In this document: positions 54,102 through 62,611 of the stretch, one piece after another | Position numbering within the stretch: position 1 is the stretch's first letter | Layout: each line of letters opens with the position of its first letter | Assembly (NCBI RefSeq): GCF_003032475.1 | Contig: NZ_CP028369.1 | Coordinates: 1-64,000 of the forward strand | Length of the DNA stretch: 64,000 nucleotides | Reading direction: 5' to 3' | Origin: Streptomyces sp. P3 | GTDB lineage: Bacteria > Actinomycetota > Actinomycetes > Streptomycetales > Streptomycetaceae | Translations under genes and position numbers: made by a program | The notes under the pieces: model-generated | Told to the model about the DNA's origin: nothing | What the model saw: the letters and a program-made list of their open reading frames with translations, nothing else | The model's database searches: none

Positions 54102-54398
54102 TCAGTCGCAGTCGCGGCAGATCGGCTGGCCGTTCTTCTCGCGGGCCAGCTGGCTGCGGTGGTGCACCAGGAAGCAGCTCATGCAGGTGAACTCGTCCTG
54201 CTGCTTGGGCAGCACCCGGACGGCCAGCTCCTCGTTCGAGAGGTCCGCGCCGGGCAGCTCAAGGCCCTCCGCCGCCTCGAACTCGTCGACGTCGACCGCC
54301 GAGGCGGACTTGTCGTTCCGCCGTGCCTTCAGCTCCTCAAGGCTGTCTGAATCGACGTCGTCATCTGTCTTGCGTGGGGTGTCGTAATCGGTGGCCAT
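54102..54398 (-). CDS. DUF4193 zinc-ribbon protein, 98 aa
   Basis: Acidic first half (TDDDVDSDSLEELKAR) and C-terminal CMSC...CRDC pair (CxxC-x18-20-CxxC), a zinc-ribbon of the DUF4193 family found throughout actinobacteria. Likely a small metal-binding transcription- or translation-associated factor; its role is not established from sequence. GAGAGG precedes the ATG. Leads a two-gene operon. Confidence 0.9.
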   Translation of the reverse strand: MATDYDTPRKTDDDVDSDSLEELKARRNDKSASAVDVDEFEAAEGLELPGADLSNEELAVRVLPKQQDEFTCMSCFLVHHRSQLAREKNGQPICRDCD

Positions 54399-54792
54399 GT
54401 CGCCTCTCCCCCTCTGGGTGTCTGCGGTGTCTCCAGCGCACGTAACGCGTGAGAGGCCGGACTTGTGCCCGCCTCGAGGCGGAGATTTTGCCTCACATCA
54501 AGGTCTGTTACTCAATCGACACCCAACCGAACTCCTCACGAGTGATCGGCTGGAATGGCGATCGGGACCGTACACGGTCCGAATGCCGCACTTCAAAGGC
54601 GTCTCACCGTGTACTTCCCGTGATCAGCACCCCCGAAAACCCGGATTTTCCGGGCGTTATACGGCATTCATGATCACGGAGAGTGGATGGACGGAAAATC
54701 GCCCCTGTGATCGATCACACACAGGCAAGCCCGACAAGGCCCCGGGAAATTCCGCGCAAAGCGAACAAGCCCGCGTGTGTCGCGACACGATC
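54399..54792. promoter_or_regulatory. Regulatory region of the DUF4193 operon with palindromes
   Basis: 394 bp, noticeably lower in GC than its surroundings, no gene. Contains the inverted repeat GGACCG-TACA-CGGTCC (54565-54580), the 14-bp palindrome TGTGATCGATCACA (54706-54719) and further TGATC words near 54543, 54620 and 54671. Presumably the DUF4193 promoter region; which protein binds is unknown. Confidence 0.5.
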
Positions 54793-56034
54793 TCAGACGG
54801 GCAATGTGACCCGCATCACAAGACCTCCCCCCTCGCGAGGCTGAGCCGCGATGTGGCCGCCGTGCGCCCGGGCCACGGACCGCACGATGGACAGACCGAG
54901 CCCGACCCCCTTGTCGCTACCCGTCCGCTCGGTACGCAACCGGCGAAATGGCTCGAACAGATTGTCGATCTCGTACGCCGGCACGACCGGTCCGGTGTTC
55001 GACACGACGAGCACCGCCTGGCCGTGCTGGATCTCGGTGGTCACCTCGACCCAGCCGCCCTCGGGAACGTTGTACCGCACCGCGTTCTGGACGAGGTTCA
55101 GGGCGATCCTCTCCAGCAGTACGCCGTTGCCCTGGACGACCGCGGGTTTCTGCTCCCCGCGGATCAGCACGCCCTTGGCCGCCGCCTCCCCGTGCACCTG
55201 GTCGACGGCCTGCTCGGCCACCTCGGCCAGGTCGACCGGCTTGCGCTCGACGATCTGGTTGTCGCTGCGGGCGAGCAGCAGCAGCCCCTCGACCAGTTGT
55301 TCGCTGCGTTCGTTGGTGGCCAGCAGCGTCTTGCCCAGCTGCTGCAGCTCCGGCGGCGCCCCGGGGTCGGAGAGGTGCACCTCCAGCAGGGTGCGGTTGA
55401 TCGCGAGCGGCGTGCGCAGCTCGTGCGAGGCATTGCCCACGAAGCGCTGCTGGGCGGTGAACGCCCGCTGCAGTCGCTCCAGCATGTCGTCGAAGGTGTC
55501 GGCCAGCTCCTTCAGCTCGTCGTCCGGTCCGTCCAGCTCGATCCGCCGGGACAGGTCGGAGCCCGCCACCGCGCGCGCGGTGCGCGTGATCCGGCCCAGC
55601 GGGGACAGGACGCGTCCGGCCATCGCGTAGCCGAAGGCGAAGGCGATGACGGCGAGGCCGAGGAGAGCCAGCAGGGAGCGGCTGAGGAGGTCGTCCAGAG
55701 CGCGCTGCCGCTGGATGGCGTCGCACTGTTTGAGCACCGCGTTGATCTCGGCGTCGGGCGCGCTGTTCACCGCGGGACAGGACGCGCTGGTCACGTCCAG
55801 ACTGACCCCGCGCACCTGGAGGGACTGACCGCCGCCGCCCTCGTGGAGGGCCTGCGCGGCCAGCAGGTAGATGATCGACAGCAGCACGATGCCGGCGATC
55901 AGGAACATGCCGCCGTACAGCAGTGTGAGACGTATGCGGATGGTGGGCCGCAGCCACGGGAAGGGGGTCTGCGGGCTCCTGGGGTCCCAGGTGGGCTTGG
56001 GGGGCGCCTGCACGGACGTGGGGGTCGTGGCCAT
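54793..56034 (-). CDS. cutS: CutS sensor histidine kinase, 413 aa
   Basis: Classical two-TM kinase: TM1 at about 35-60, extracellular loop of about 50 residues containing two Cys (TSASCPAVN and VLKQCDAI), TM2 about 120-140, HAMP, HisKA with FVGNASHELRTPLA (phospho-acceptor His near 200), HATPase with NLVQNAVRYN and GVGLGLSIVRS. The context upstream of hemH and the sequence match CutS of Streptomyces. The conserved pair of extracellular Cys could form a redox-sensitive disulfide. Encoded 6 bases after cutR. Confidence 0.9.
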   Translation of the reverse strand: MATTPTSVQAPPKPTWDPRSPQTPFPWLRPTIRIRLTLLYGGMFLIAGIVLLSIIYLLAAQALHEGGGGQSLQVRGVSLDVTSASCPAVNSAPDAEINAVLKQCDAIQRQRALDDLLSRSLLALLGLAVIAFAFGYAMAGRVLSPLGRITRTARAVAGSDLSRRIELDGPDDELKELADTFDDMLERLQRAFTAQQRFVGNASHELRTPLAINRTLLEVHLSDPGAPPELQQLGKTLLATNERSEQLVEGLLLLARSDNQIVERKPVDLAEVAEQAVDQVHGEAAAKGVLIRGEQKPAVVQGNGVLLERIALNLVQNAVRYNVPEGGWVEVTTEIQHGQAVLVVSNTGPVVPAYEIDNLFEPFRRLRTERTGSDKGVGLGLSIVRSVARAHGGHIAAQPREGGGLVMRVTLPV

Positions 56035-56040
56035 GGCGGA

Positions 56041-56694
56041 TCAGATCCGGTAGCCGGAGCCGGGGACGGTGACGATCACCGGAGGTTCGCCCAGCTTGCG
56101 GCGCAGCGTCATGACGGTCACGCGCACGACGTTGGTGAACGGGTCGGTGTTCTCGTCCCAGGCCTTCTCGAGCAGCTGCTCCGCGGACACCACCGCCCCC
56201 TCGCTGCGCATCAGCACTTCGAGCACGGCGAACTCCTTGGGCGCGAGCTGGACCTCCTTGCCGTCGCGGAAGACCTCGCGGCGGTTGGGGTCCAGCTTGA
56301 TCCCGGCCCGCTCCAGGACGGGCGGCAGCGGCACGCTGGTGCGCCGGCCGAGGGCGCGCACGCGCGCGATCAGCTCACTGAAGGCGAAGGGCTTGGGAAG
56401 GTAGTCGTCGGCGCCGATCTCCAGTCCCTCGACACGGTCGCTGACGTCGCCGGAGGCCGTGAGCATCAGCACCCGCGTGGGCATGCCGAGTTCGACGATC
56501 CTGCGGCAGACGTCGTCGCCGTGCACGAGGGGGAGGTCCCGGTCGAGGACGACCACGTCGTAGTCGTTGACGCCGATGCGCTCCAGGGCGGCCGCACCGT
56601 CGTACACGACGTCGACGGCCATGGCCTCCCGGCGCAGTCCGGTGGCCACCGCATCGGCGAGCAGCTGCTCGTCCTCGACGACGAGTACGCGCAC
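56041..56694 (-). CDS. cutR: CutR response regulator, 217 aa
   Basis: OmpR-family regulator beginning VRVLVVEDEQLLADAV; phospho-acceptor Asp in VVVLDRDLP near 51, Lys in PKPFAFSE, winged helix from about 125 ending GSGYRI. I chose the GTG at 56694 with GGAAGGA ten bases upstream, which gives the 217-residue length expected for CutR rather than the longer frame from 56742. With CutS it was first described as influencing actinorhodin production and later tied to secretion/cell-envelope stress. The promoter should lie in 56695-57108. Confidence 0.9.
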   Translation of the reverse strand: MRVLVVEDEQLLADAVATGLRREAMAVDVVYDGAAALERIGVNDYDVVVLDRDLPLVHGDDVCRRIVELGMPTRVLMLTASGDVSDRVEGLEIGADDYLPKPFAFSELIARVRALGRRTSVPLPPVLERAGIKLDPNRREVFRDGKEVQLAPKEFAVLEVLMRSEGAVVSAEQLLEKAWDENTDPFTNVVRVTVMTLRRKLGEPPVIVTVPGSGYRI

Positions 56695-57108
56695 GTCGCT
56701 TGTCCTTCCTGTGTCCACCCGCGTAGCGCCGTTCGAGCGCACGCGGACGGGTGTCTTGGCGGGTGTGGGCTTCCATCCTGCCCTTTTCGGCCATAAGTCG
56801 GCGGTAAGGCGGTGGGCGCCAGATGAAGAGCGGGTGCGAGGCCCGGGAATGCGAGATTTTCTCGCCGGGTTGAGGTTTCCGTGGAAGAGCGCGGGGGGAG
56901 GACGGCTTTACACCCCGCGATCACGCTCTGCATGTGCCGTAGCACCATGCGGCACTGCGCGTTCCGCTTCCGCAGAGTGGACGTGGGTGTCCGGCACCGT
57001 CGCCGCCCGGCGGGGCTGCGCCGGGCACCTGTGAAAGACGTGATCGCCCCTTCCCAACCGGCACACCCCCGTGCCAACGACCCACGACCCAGGACGAGGG
57101 GGCGCAGC
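56695..57108. promoter_or_regulatory. Divergent spacer between cutR and a small ORF
   Basis: 414 bp without convincing coding bias. It must contain the cutRS promoter (minus) and that of the 57-aa ORF (plus). GGCGGTAAGGCGGTGG at about 56801-56816 is a short direct repeat. No consensus sigma-70 site stands out. Confidence 0.4.
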
Positions 57109-57282
57109 ATGGACGCATTCACCGCAGGACTTCTGCAGCGCATAAGGGCGACCGAGTCCGACCTGACGCGGGCTCGCGACGAGGGCGACGAGTTCCTCGC
57201 CGAGGTGGAGCAGGGCGAGCTCGACGACCTGCGCCGCCTCGCCGCCGACCACGGTGTGGAGGTCGGCGCGACAAGCGTCTGA
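57109..57282 (+). CDS. Small helical conserved hypothetical protein, 57 aa
   Basis: MDAFTAGLLQRIRATESDL... with heptad-like charged helix RARDEGDEFLAEVEQGELDDLRRLAADHG; soluble, probably a short coiled coil. GAGGGGG precedes the ATG. It has its own very strong terminator. The same small gene sits between cutR and the inositol monophosphatase gene in Streptomyces genomes as I recall them. Function unknown. Confidence 0.8.
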   Translation: MDAFTAGLLQRIRATESDLTRARDEGDEFLAEVEQGELDDLRRLAADHGVEVGATSV

Positions 57283-57292
57283 GCAGTTCGCA

Positions 57293-57343
57293 GCACGACG
57301 CAGGGGCCCCGGCGAATCCAGCGCCGGGGCCCCTGCGTCGTGC
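57293..57343. terminator. Strong bidirectional terminator
   Basis: Perfect 22-bp stem (57293-57314 / 57322-57343) with a 7-base loop, between the convergent 57-aa ORF and the inositol monophosphatase gene. Confidence 0.88.
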
Positions 57344-57355
57344 GCGTGCGGCAGC

Positions 57356-58171
57356 TCAGTCGTGCCAGGCGCCCAAGTCCTCCAGCAGGCGCTGCAGGGG
57401 CTCGAAGACGCCCGGGGTGGCCGCGATCGCCAGATCGCGGCCGGGGCGCTCACCGGGCCGTCCGCCGGTCAGCGCGCCCGCCTCCCTGGCGATCAGGTCG
57501 CCCGCCGCCAGGTCCCAGGGGTGCAGGCCGCGTTCGTAGTAGCCGTCGAGGCGGCCGGCGGCCACGTCGCACAGGTCCACGGCCGCCGATCCGCCGCGGC
57601 GGATGTCCCGCAGCAGCGGGATGAGCCGCTGCGCGACGTCGGCCTGATGGGTGCGGACCTCGGTGACGTAGTTGAAGCCGGTGGAGACCAGCGCCTGGTC
57701 CAGCGGCGCCGCCGGCCGGCAGGACAGCGCCCGCTCGTGCCCCCCGGCACCGGTCACCCAGGCCCCGCCGCCGCGCACCGCGCGGTACGTCTCGCCGCGC
57801 AGGGGGATCGCGACGACCCCGACGACGGTCTCGCCGTCCTGCTCCGCCGCGATGGAGACGGACCAGGTGGGAAGGCCGTAGAGGTAGTTCACGGTGCCGT
57901 CGAGGGGGTCGATCACCCAGCGGACGCCGCTGCTGCCCGCGCTGGAGGCGCCCTCCTCGCCGAGGAGGCCGTCGTCGGGGCGGCGCTCGGCGATCAGAGA
58001 GGTGATCAGTTTCTCGGCCGCGAGGTCCATCTCGGTGACGACGTCGATCGGGCTCGACTTGGTGGCGGCGACCGCGAGGTCGGCCGGACGTCCGTCGCGC
58101 AGCAGCTCGCCGGCGCGGCGGGCGGCCTCCTCGGCCAGTCGCAGCAGTTCGGTGTGCAGGGGGTCGGTCAC
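57356..58171 (-). CDS. Inositol monophosphatase family protein, 271 aa
   Basis: Metal-dependent phosphatase with the family motifs: GEEG (metal ligand Glu), WVIDPLDGTVNYLYG (DPxDGT metal site), and WDLAAGDLIAREAGA (WDxAAG). Dephosphorylates myo-inositol-1-phosphate or a related sugar phosphate. GTG start with AGGAA upstream, 8 bases after the ferrochelatase stop, so the two are co-transcribed. Substrate choice within the family (inositol-P, histidinol-P, NADP) cannot be settled here. Confidence 0.92.
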   Translation of the reverse strand: MTDPLHTELLRLAEEAARRAGELLRDGRPADLAVAATKSSPIDVVTEMDLAAEKLITSLIAERRPDDGLLGEEGASSAGSSGVRWVIDPLDGTVNYLYGLPTWSVSIAAEQDGETVVGVVAIPLRGETYRAVRGGGAWVTGAGGHERALSCRPAAPLDQALVSTGFNYVTEVRTHQADVAQRLIPLLRDIRRGGSAAVDLCDVAAGRLDGYYERGLHPWDLAAGDLIAREAGALTGGRPGERPGRDLAIAATPGVFEPLQRLLEDLGAWHD

Positions 58172-58179
58172 GCCGTTCC

Positions 58180-59307
58180 TCACGCGTAGGGGCTGTCGGC
58201 GCCCGCGGCGGCGGGCTTGGGGGCGCGGGCGGGGCAGCAGCCGACCGGACACAGGTCGTGGCTCGCGCCCAGCGCGCCCAGGGCGCAGGGGGTGACCTCC
58301 AGGCCGTTCTGCGCGGCGGCGCGTTCCAGGACGAGCTCGCGGATCGCGGCGGCGAAGCGCGGGTCGGCGCCCACGGTGGCCGAGCGGCGCACCGGCAGGC
58401 CGAGCTCACGCGCCTTGGCCGCGGCCTCCGTGTCGAGGTCGTAGAGGACCTCCATGTGGTCGGAGACGAAGCCGATGGGGGCCATCACGACGGCCGGTAC
58501 GCCGGCCGCGTGCCGTTCCTCGAGGTGGTCGCAGATGTCCGGCTCCAGCCAGGGGATGTGCGGGGCGCCGGAGCGGGACTGGTAGACGAGCTGCCAGGGG
58601 TGGTCCACGCCGGTCCGCTCGCGGACGGCGTCGGCGACGACCCGCGCGGTGTCCAGGTGCTGCTTCACGTACGCGCCGCCGTCGCCGTGCTCCTCGACGG
58701 GGCCGGAGGCGTCGGCGGCGGTGATGGGGATGGAGTGGGTCGAGAAGGCGAGGTGCGCGCCGTCGCGGACGTCCTCGGGAAGGTCGGCCAGCGACCGCAG
58801 CACGCCCTCGACCATGGGTTCCACGAACCCTGGGTGGTTGAAGTAGTGGCGCAGCTTGTCGACCCGGGGCAGTTCGAGGCCCTCCGACTCCAGCGTGGCC
58901 AGCGCTTCGGCGAGGTTCTCGCGGTACTGGCGGCAGCCGGAGTACGAGGCGTAGGCGCTGGTGGCGAGGACGAGAATGTGACGGCGGCCGTCGGCGACCA
59001 TCTCGCGCAGGGTGTCCGTGAGGTACGGGGCCCAGTTGCGGTTGCCCCAGTAGACCGGCAGATCCAGGCCGTGACCGGCGAAGTCCTTGCGCAGGGCGTC
59101 CAGGAGGGCGCGGTTCTGGTCGTTGATGGGGCTGACCCCGCCGAACAGGAAGTAGTGCTGCCCGACTTCCTTGAGGCGTTCCTTGGGGATGCCGCGCCCG
59201 CGCGTCACGTTCTCCAGGAACGGAACCACGTCGTCCGGCCCTTCCGGGCCGCCGAAGGAGAGCAGGAGCAGGGCGTCGTAAGGGGTGGCATCGCGCGCGT
59301 CTCGCAT
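58180..59307 (-). CDS. hemH: Ferrochelatase (coproporphyrin type), 375 aa
   Basis: Begins [17 protein letters not shown], then [18 protein letters not shown] with the iron-binding His, YQSRSG and the C-terminal [19 protein letters not shown]. As an actinobacterial enzyme it should insert iron into coproporphyrin III (CpfC pathway). A Cys at YSGCRQY plus the C-terminal [19 protein letters not shown] supply a [2Fe-2S] cluster as in Mycobacterium ferrochelatase. The C-terminal 15 residues are an Ala/Pro tail. Confidence 0.94.
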   Translation of the reverse strand: MRDARDATPYDALLLLSFGGPEGPDDVVPFLENVTRGRGIPKERLKEVGQHYFLFGGVSPINDQNRALLDALRKDFAGHGLDLPVYWGNRNWAPYLTDTLREMVADGRRHILVLATSAYASYSGCRQYRENLAEALATLESEGLELPRVDKLRHYFNHPGFVEPMVEGVLRSLADLPEDVRDGAHLAFSTHSIPITAADASGPVEEHGDGGAYVKQHLDTARVVADAVRERTGVDHPWQLVYQSRSGAPHIPWLEPDICDHLEERHAAGVPAVVMAPIGFVSDHMEVLYDLDTEAAAKARELGLPVRRSATVGADPRFAAAIRELVLERAAAQNGLEVTPCALGALGASHDLCPVGCCPARAPKPAAAGADSPYA

Positions 59308-59386
59308 GGGTCGATCCTGCCACCCGCCTGAGACGGCCGCGGCAGGGCGGGGTGCCGGACGCGAGCACGGCCGTCCGCCCGGATGC

Positions 59387-59400
59387 GTTAGGGTTCCCTA
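59387..59400. promoter_or_regulatory. Palindrome TTAGGG-TT-CCCTAA between hemH and the MFS gene
   Basis: Perfect 6-bp arms in a GC-rich divergent spacer, 80 bp from the hemH start and about 138 bp from the MFS start. Its TTAGG/CCTAA half-sites resemble iron-box halves, but the spacer is four bases rather than nine. A candidate operator for either gene. Confidence 0.45.
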
Positions 59401-59538
59401 AGTTCGTCAGTCGTATGAGCTGCTTCACGCCTTACCGGTTACGCCGGGACCCGCATGCCCGCCGAGTCCCTGCCGAACCGCCTCCCTCACGCCGTGCCGG
59501 CCTCGCGCACACGCGTGACCGGACCCCCGGAGACCCAC

Positions 59539-60780
59539 GTGCCCAGCCCGTACCGCGACCTGTTCGCCGCCCCCGGCTCCAAGAGCTTCTCCGCCGCGGG
59601 ATTCGTGGGCCGGATGCCGCTGTCGATGATGGGCATCGGCGTGGTCACGATGGTCTCGCAGCTCACGGGGCGCTACGGGCTCGCGGGCGCGCTGTCGGCC
59701 ACCATCGCGCTGGCGGCCGCGGTCTTCGGACCGCGGATCTCGCGCCTGGTGGACCGCCACGGTCAGCGCCGGGTGCTGCGGCCCGCGACCCTGGTCGCCC
59801 TCGGCGCCGCGGCCGGGCTGTTGGCGGCCGCGCACTTCGAGTGGCCGGACTGGGTGCTGTTCGTGTGCGCCGCCGGCGTCGGCACGGTGCCCAGTCTCGG
59901 CGCGATGATCCGGGCCCGCTGGGCCTCCCTGTACCGGGGCACTCCCCAGCTGCACACCGCGTACTCCTTCGAGTCCGTGGTCGACGAGGTGTGCTTCATC
60001 TTCGGGCCGATCATCTCCATCGGTCTGTCCACGGCCTGGTTCCCGGAGGCCGGACCGCTGCTCGCGGCCTGCTTCCTGGCCGTCGGGGTCTTCTGGCTGA
60101 CCGCGCAGCGGGCCACCGAGCCGACGCCGCCCCCGCGCGACGAGCGGCACGGCACGGGCTCGGCGCTGCGCTCGCCGGGGCTGCAGGTCCTGGTGGCCAC
60201 CTTCGTGGCGACCGGCACGATCTTCGGAGCGGTCGACGTGGTCACCGTCGCGTTCGCCGACGAGCAGGGCCACAAGCCGGCCGCCAGCGTCGTCCTCGCG
60301 CTCTACGCGGCCGGTTCCTGCCTGGCGGGACTCGTGTTCGGACTGCTGCGCCCGAAAGGCGCGGCGGAACGGCGCTGGCTGCTGGGCGTGTTCATGATGG
60401 CCGTGAGTATGATCCCCCTCCTACTGGTCGGGAACTTGCCGTTTCTGGCCGTGGCGCTGTTCGTAGCGGGCCTGGCCATCGCTCCCACGATGATCACCAC
60501 CATGTCCCTCATCGAAGAGCACGTACCACGCGCGCGATTGACCGAGGGCATGACCTGGATCAGCACCGGGCTCGCGGTCGGCGTCGCGCTCGGCTCCTCC
60601 ATCGCCGGCTGGGTCATCGACGCAGCCGGGGCGCGGGCCGGGTACGGGGTTCCGGCGGTGTCCGGGGCCGTCGCGGTCGCGGTCGGTTTCCTGGGGTACC
60701 GCCGGCTGAGCAGGCCGGCGCCGGGTCGTGGAGGCACCGTTGAGCAGCACAGCGAGCGGGAAGAACGCCGTCTGGCGTAA
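59539..60780 (+). CDS. MFS transporter, 413 aa
   Basis: Twelve hydrophobic segments in two halves, with the inter-helix loop RISRLVDRHGQRRV (motif A) after TM2 and a central loop around AQRATEPTPPPRDERHG. Drug- or metabolite-efflux type major facilitator; substrate unknown. GTG at 59539 has GGAG eight bases upstream and starts VPSPYRDLFAAPGSKSF; an ATG at 59455 would add 28 residues but has a poor Shine-Dalgarno. Its 3' end overlaps the FAD oxidase gene, so an operon. Confidence 0.88.
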   Translation: MPSPYRDLFAAPGSKSFSAAGFVGRMPLSMMGIGVVTMVSQLTGRYGLAGALSATIALAAAVFGPRISRLVDRHGQRRVLRPATLVALGAAAGLLAAAHFEWPDWVLFVCAAGVGTVPSLGAMIRARWASLYRGTPQLHTAYSFESVVDEVCFIFGPIISIGLSTAWFPEAGPLLAACFLAVGVFWLTAQRATEPTPPPRDERHGTGSALRSPGLQVLVATFVATGTIFGAVDVVTVAFADEQGHKPAASVVLALYAAGSCLAGLVFGLLRPKGAAERRWLLGVFMMAVSMIPLLLVGNLPFLAVALFVAGLAIAPTMITTMSLIEEHVPRARLTEGMTWISTGLAVGVALGSSIAGWVIDAAGARAGYGVPAVSGAVAVAVGFLGYRRLSRPAPGRGGTVEQHSEREERRLA

Positions 60781-62059
60781 CTGGGGCGGCAACGTCGTCG
60801 CACGTCCCGCGCGGGAGGAGACACCCGCCTCGGTCGACGAACTGGCCGCTGCGGTGCGCCGGGCCGCCGAGGACGGGCTGAAGGTGAAGGCGGTCGGCTC
60901 CGGCCACTCCTTCACTTCGATCGCCGCGACGGACGGCGTGTTGATCCGCCCGCAACTGCTGACCGGCATCCGCGACGTCGACCGGGAGAACAGGACCGTC
61001 ACGGTCGAAGCCGGCACGCCGCTCAAGAGGCTCAACATGGCCCTCGCGCGCGAGGGCCTGTCGCTCACCAACATGGGCGACATCATGGAGCAGACGGTGT
61101 CGGGCGCCACCAGCACCGGCACCCACGGCACGGGCCGCGAGTCGGCCTCCATCGCCGCCCAGATCAAGGGCCTCGAACTGGTGACGGCCGACGGCTCGGT
61201 GCTCACCTGTTCCGAGAAGGAGAACCCCGACGTCTTCGCGGCGGCGCGGATCGGACTGGGCGCCCTCGGCATCGTCACCGCGATCACCTTCGCCGTGGAG
61301 CCGATCTTCCTGCTCACCGCGCGCGAGGAGCCGATGCCCTTCGACCGGGTCCTCGCCGACTTCGACGAGCTGTGGGCCGAGAACGAGCACTTCGAGTTCT
61401 ACTGGTTCCCGCACACGGGCAGCACCAACACCAAACGCAACAACCGCAGCACCGGGCCCCGCAAGCCGGTGAGCCGGGTCGCCGGCTTCGTCGAGGACGA
61501 ACTGCTCTCCAACGGTGTCTTCCAGGTCGCCCAGTGGGTCGGCCGCGCGGCGCCCGCCACGATCCCGGCCATCGCTCAGATCTCCAGCAAGGCCCTGTCC
61601 GCGCGCACCTACACGGACATCCCCTACAAGGTCTACACGTCCCCGCGCCGGGTGCGGTTCCTGGAGACGGAGTACGCGCTCCCCCGTGAGGCGGTGACCG
61701 AGGCGCTGCGCGAGCTGAAGGCGATGGTCGACCGCTCCGGTCTGCGGGTCAGCTTCCCCGTGGAGGTGCGCACCGCGCCGGCGGACGACATCACCCTGTC
61801 CACCGCCTCGGGACGGGACAGCGCGTACATCGCCGTCCACATGGTCAAGGGCACGCCCTACTCGAAGTACTTCACCGCCGCCGAGCACATCTTCACGGCG
61901 TACGAGGGCCGGCCGCACTGGGGGAAGATCCACACGCGGGACGCCGAGTACTTCGCCTCCGTCTACCCGCGCTTCGGCGAGTTCACGGCCCTGCGGGACC
62001 GGCTCGATCCCGACCGGCGGTTCCAGAACGACTACCTGCGCCGGGTCCTGGGCGCGTAG
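60740..62059 (+). CDS. ALO-type FAD-binding sugar-lactone/alditol oxidase, 439 aa
   Basis: VAO-family flavoprotein: FAD domain with VGSGHSF (His likely links FAD covalently), TVSGATSTGTHGTG, and the C-terminal ALO domain with WFPHTGST and HWGKIH. Family members oxidise D-arabinono-1,4-lactone, L-gulono-lactone or alditols, producing H2O2. The best start is TTG at 60740 with GGAGG five bases upstream; a GTG at 60728 has none. Overlaps the MFS gene by 41 bases. Substrate not determined by sequence. Confidence 0.88.
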   Translation: MSSTASGKNAVWRNWGGNVVARPAREETPASVDELAAAVRRAAEDGLKVKAVGSGHSFTSIAATDGVLIRPQLLTGIRDVDRENRTVTVEAGTPLKRLNMALAREGLSLTNMGDIMEQTVSGATSTGTHGTGRESASIAAQIKGLELVTADGSVLTCSEKENPDVFAAARIGLGALGIVTAITFAVEPIFLLTAREEPMPFDRVLADFDELWAENEHFEFYWFPHTGSTNTKRNNRSTGPRKPVSRVAGFVEDELLSNGVFQVAQWVGRAAPATIPAIAQISSKALSARTYTDIPYKVYTSPRRVRFLETEYALPREAVTEALRELKAMVDRSGLRVSFPVEVRTAPADDITLSTASGRDSAYIAVHMVKGTPYSKYFTAAEHIFTAYEGRPHWGKIHTRDAEYFASVYPRFGEFTALRDRLDPDRRFQNDYLRRVLGA

Positions 62060-62611
62060 CGGACATCGTCGACGAGCCCGGCCCCGCCTTCGCGTTCTGC
62101 CGGGCCCGGGCTCCCCGACGGTTTCCGGCCTTTCCCGCACACCGGTAGCTCATCCGACCTTTCCGCACGAGATCGGCCATCCGCGCGAGAAGGGGATGTA
62201 CAGCCCAAATCCGGAGCGGCGATTCGGGCGATTGCGTGAGGTACGACACTTTCAAGATCGCGAAACGCGCGCCACGAAGGGCCGCGTGCCACCTCGCGCC
62301 AGAAGTCGGATGGCGCGCCAATCCACGCACGTGGCCCAAATGGAGTACTGTTGCGAGCCCTGGACGCGGTCTCCCGCCAGGATGTCCGGGGCCTCGCCGG
62401 ACCGCCCGAGGGAGGCCGGTCGCACAGGGTGACGGCTTCGGTGACTCAGCGTGGAGAATAGGTAACCGTGCCATAACGGCGGTGCGGGACCCGTGCCCGA
62501 CACGCCGGGCAACTCGGCAAGGTTGTGGCAGGCTGCACCCGGGCAGGCCACACTCGACTAGCGGAAGCAGCGACGCACGTGACGTCGGCAGGCACCACCC
62601 GGGAGGTCCCC
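62060..62611. promoter_or_regulatory. Spacer upstream of sepH
   Basis: 552 bp, mostly without coding signal. A hairpin at 62074-62113 (GAGCCCGG / CCGGGCTC) probably terminates the MFS-oxidase operon. Short ORFs around 62196-62430 show no family features. The sepH promoter must lie here; no consensus site is obvious. Confidence 0.4.

Noticed and set aside
52381..54130. Plus-strand ORFs overlapping DUF3093 and the EcsC-like gene (for example 53165-53986)
   Set aside because: Composition-driven shadow frames; the opposite strand has conserved-type proteins with proper starts.
54706..54719. Crp site reading of TGTGATCGATCACA
   Set aside because: The half-sites match Crp but the spacer is four bases, not the six of the consensus, so I report only a palindrome.
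59387..59400. IdeR/DmdR iron box
   Set aside because: Half-sites TTAGG/CCTAA are separated by four bases rather than nine, so it does not fit the 19-bp iron box.
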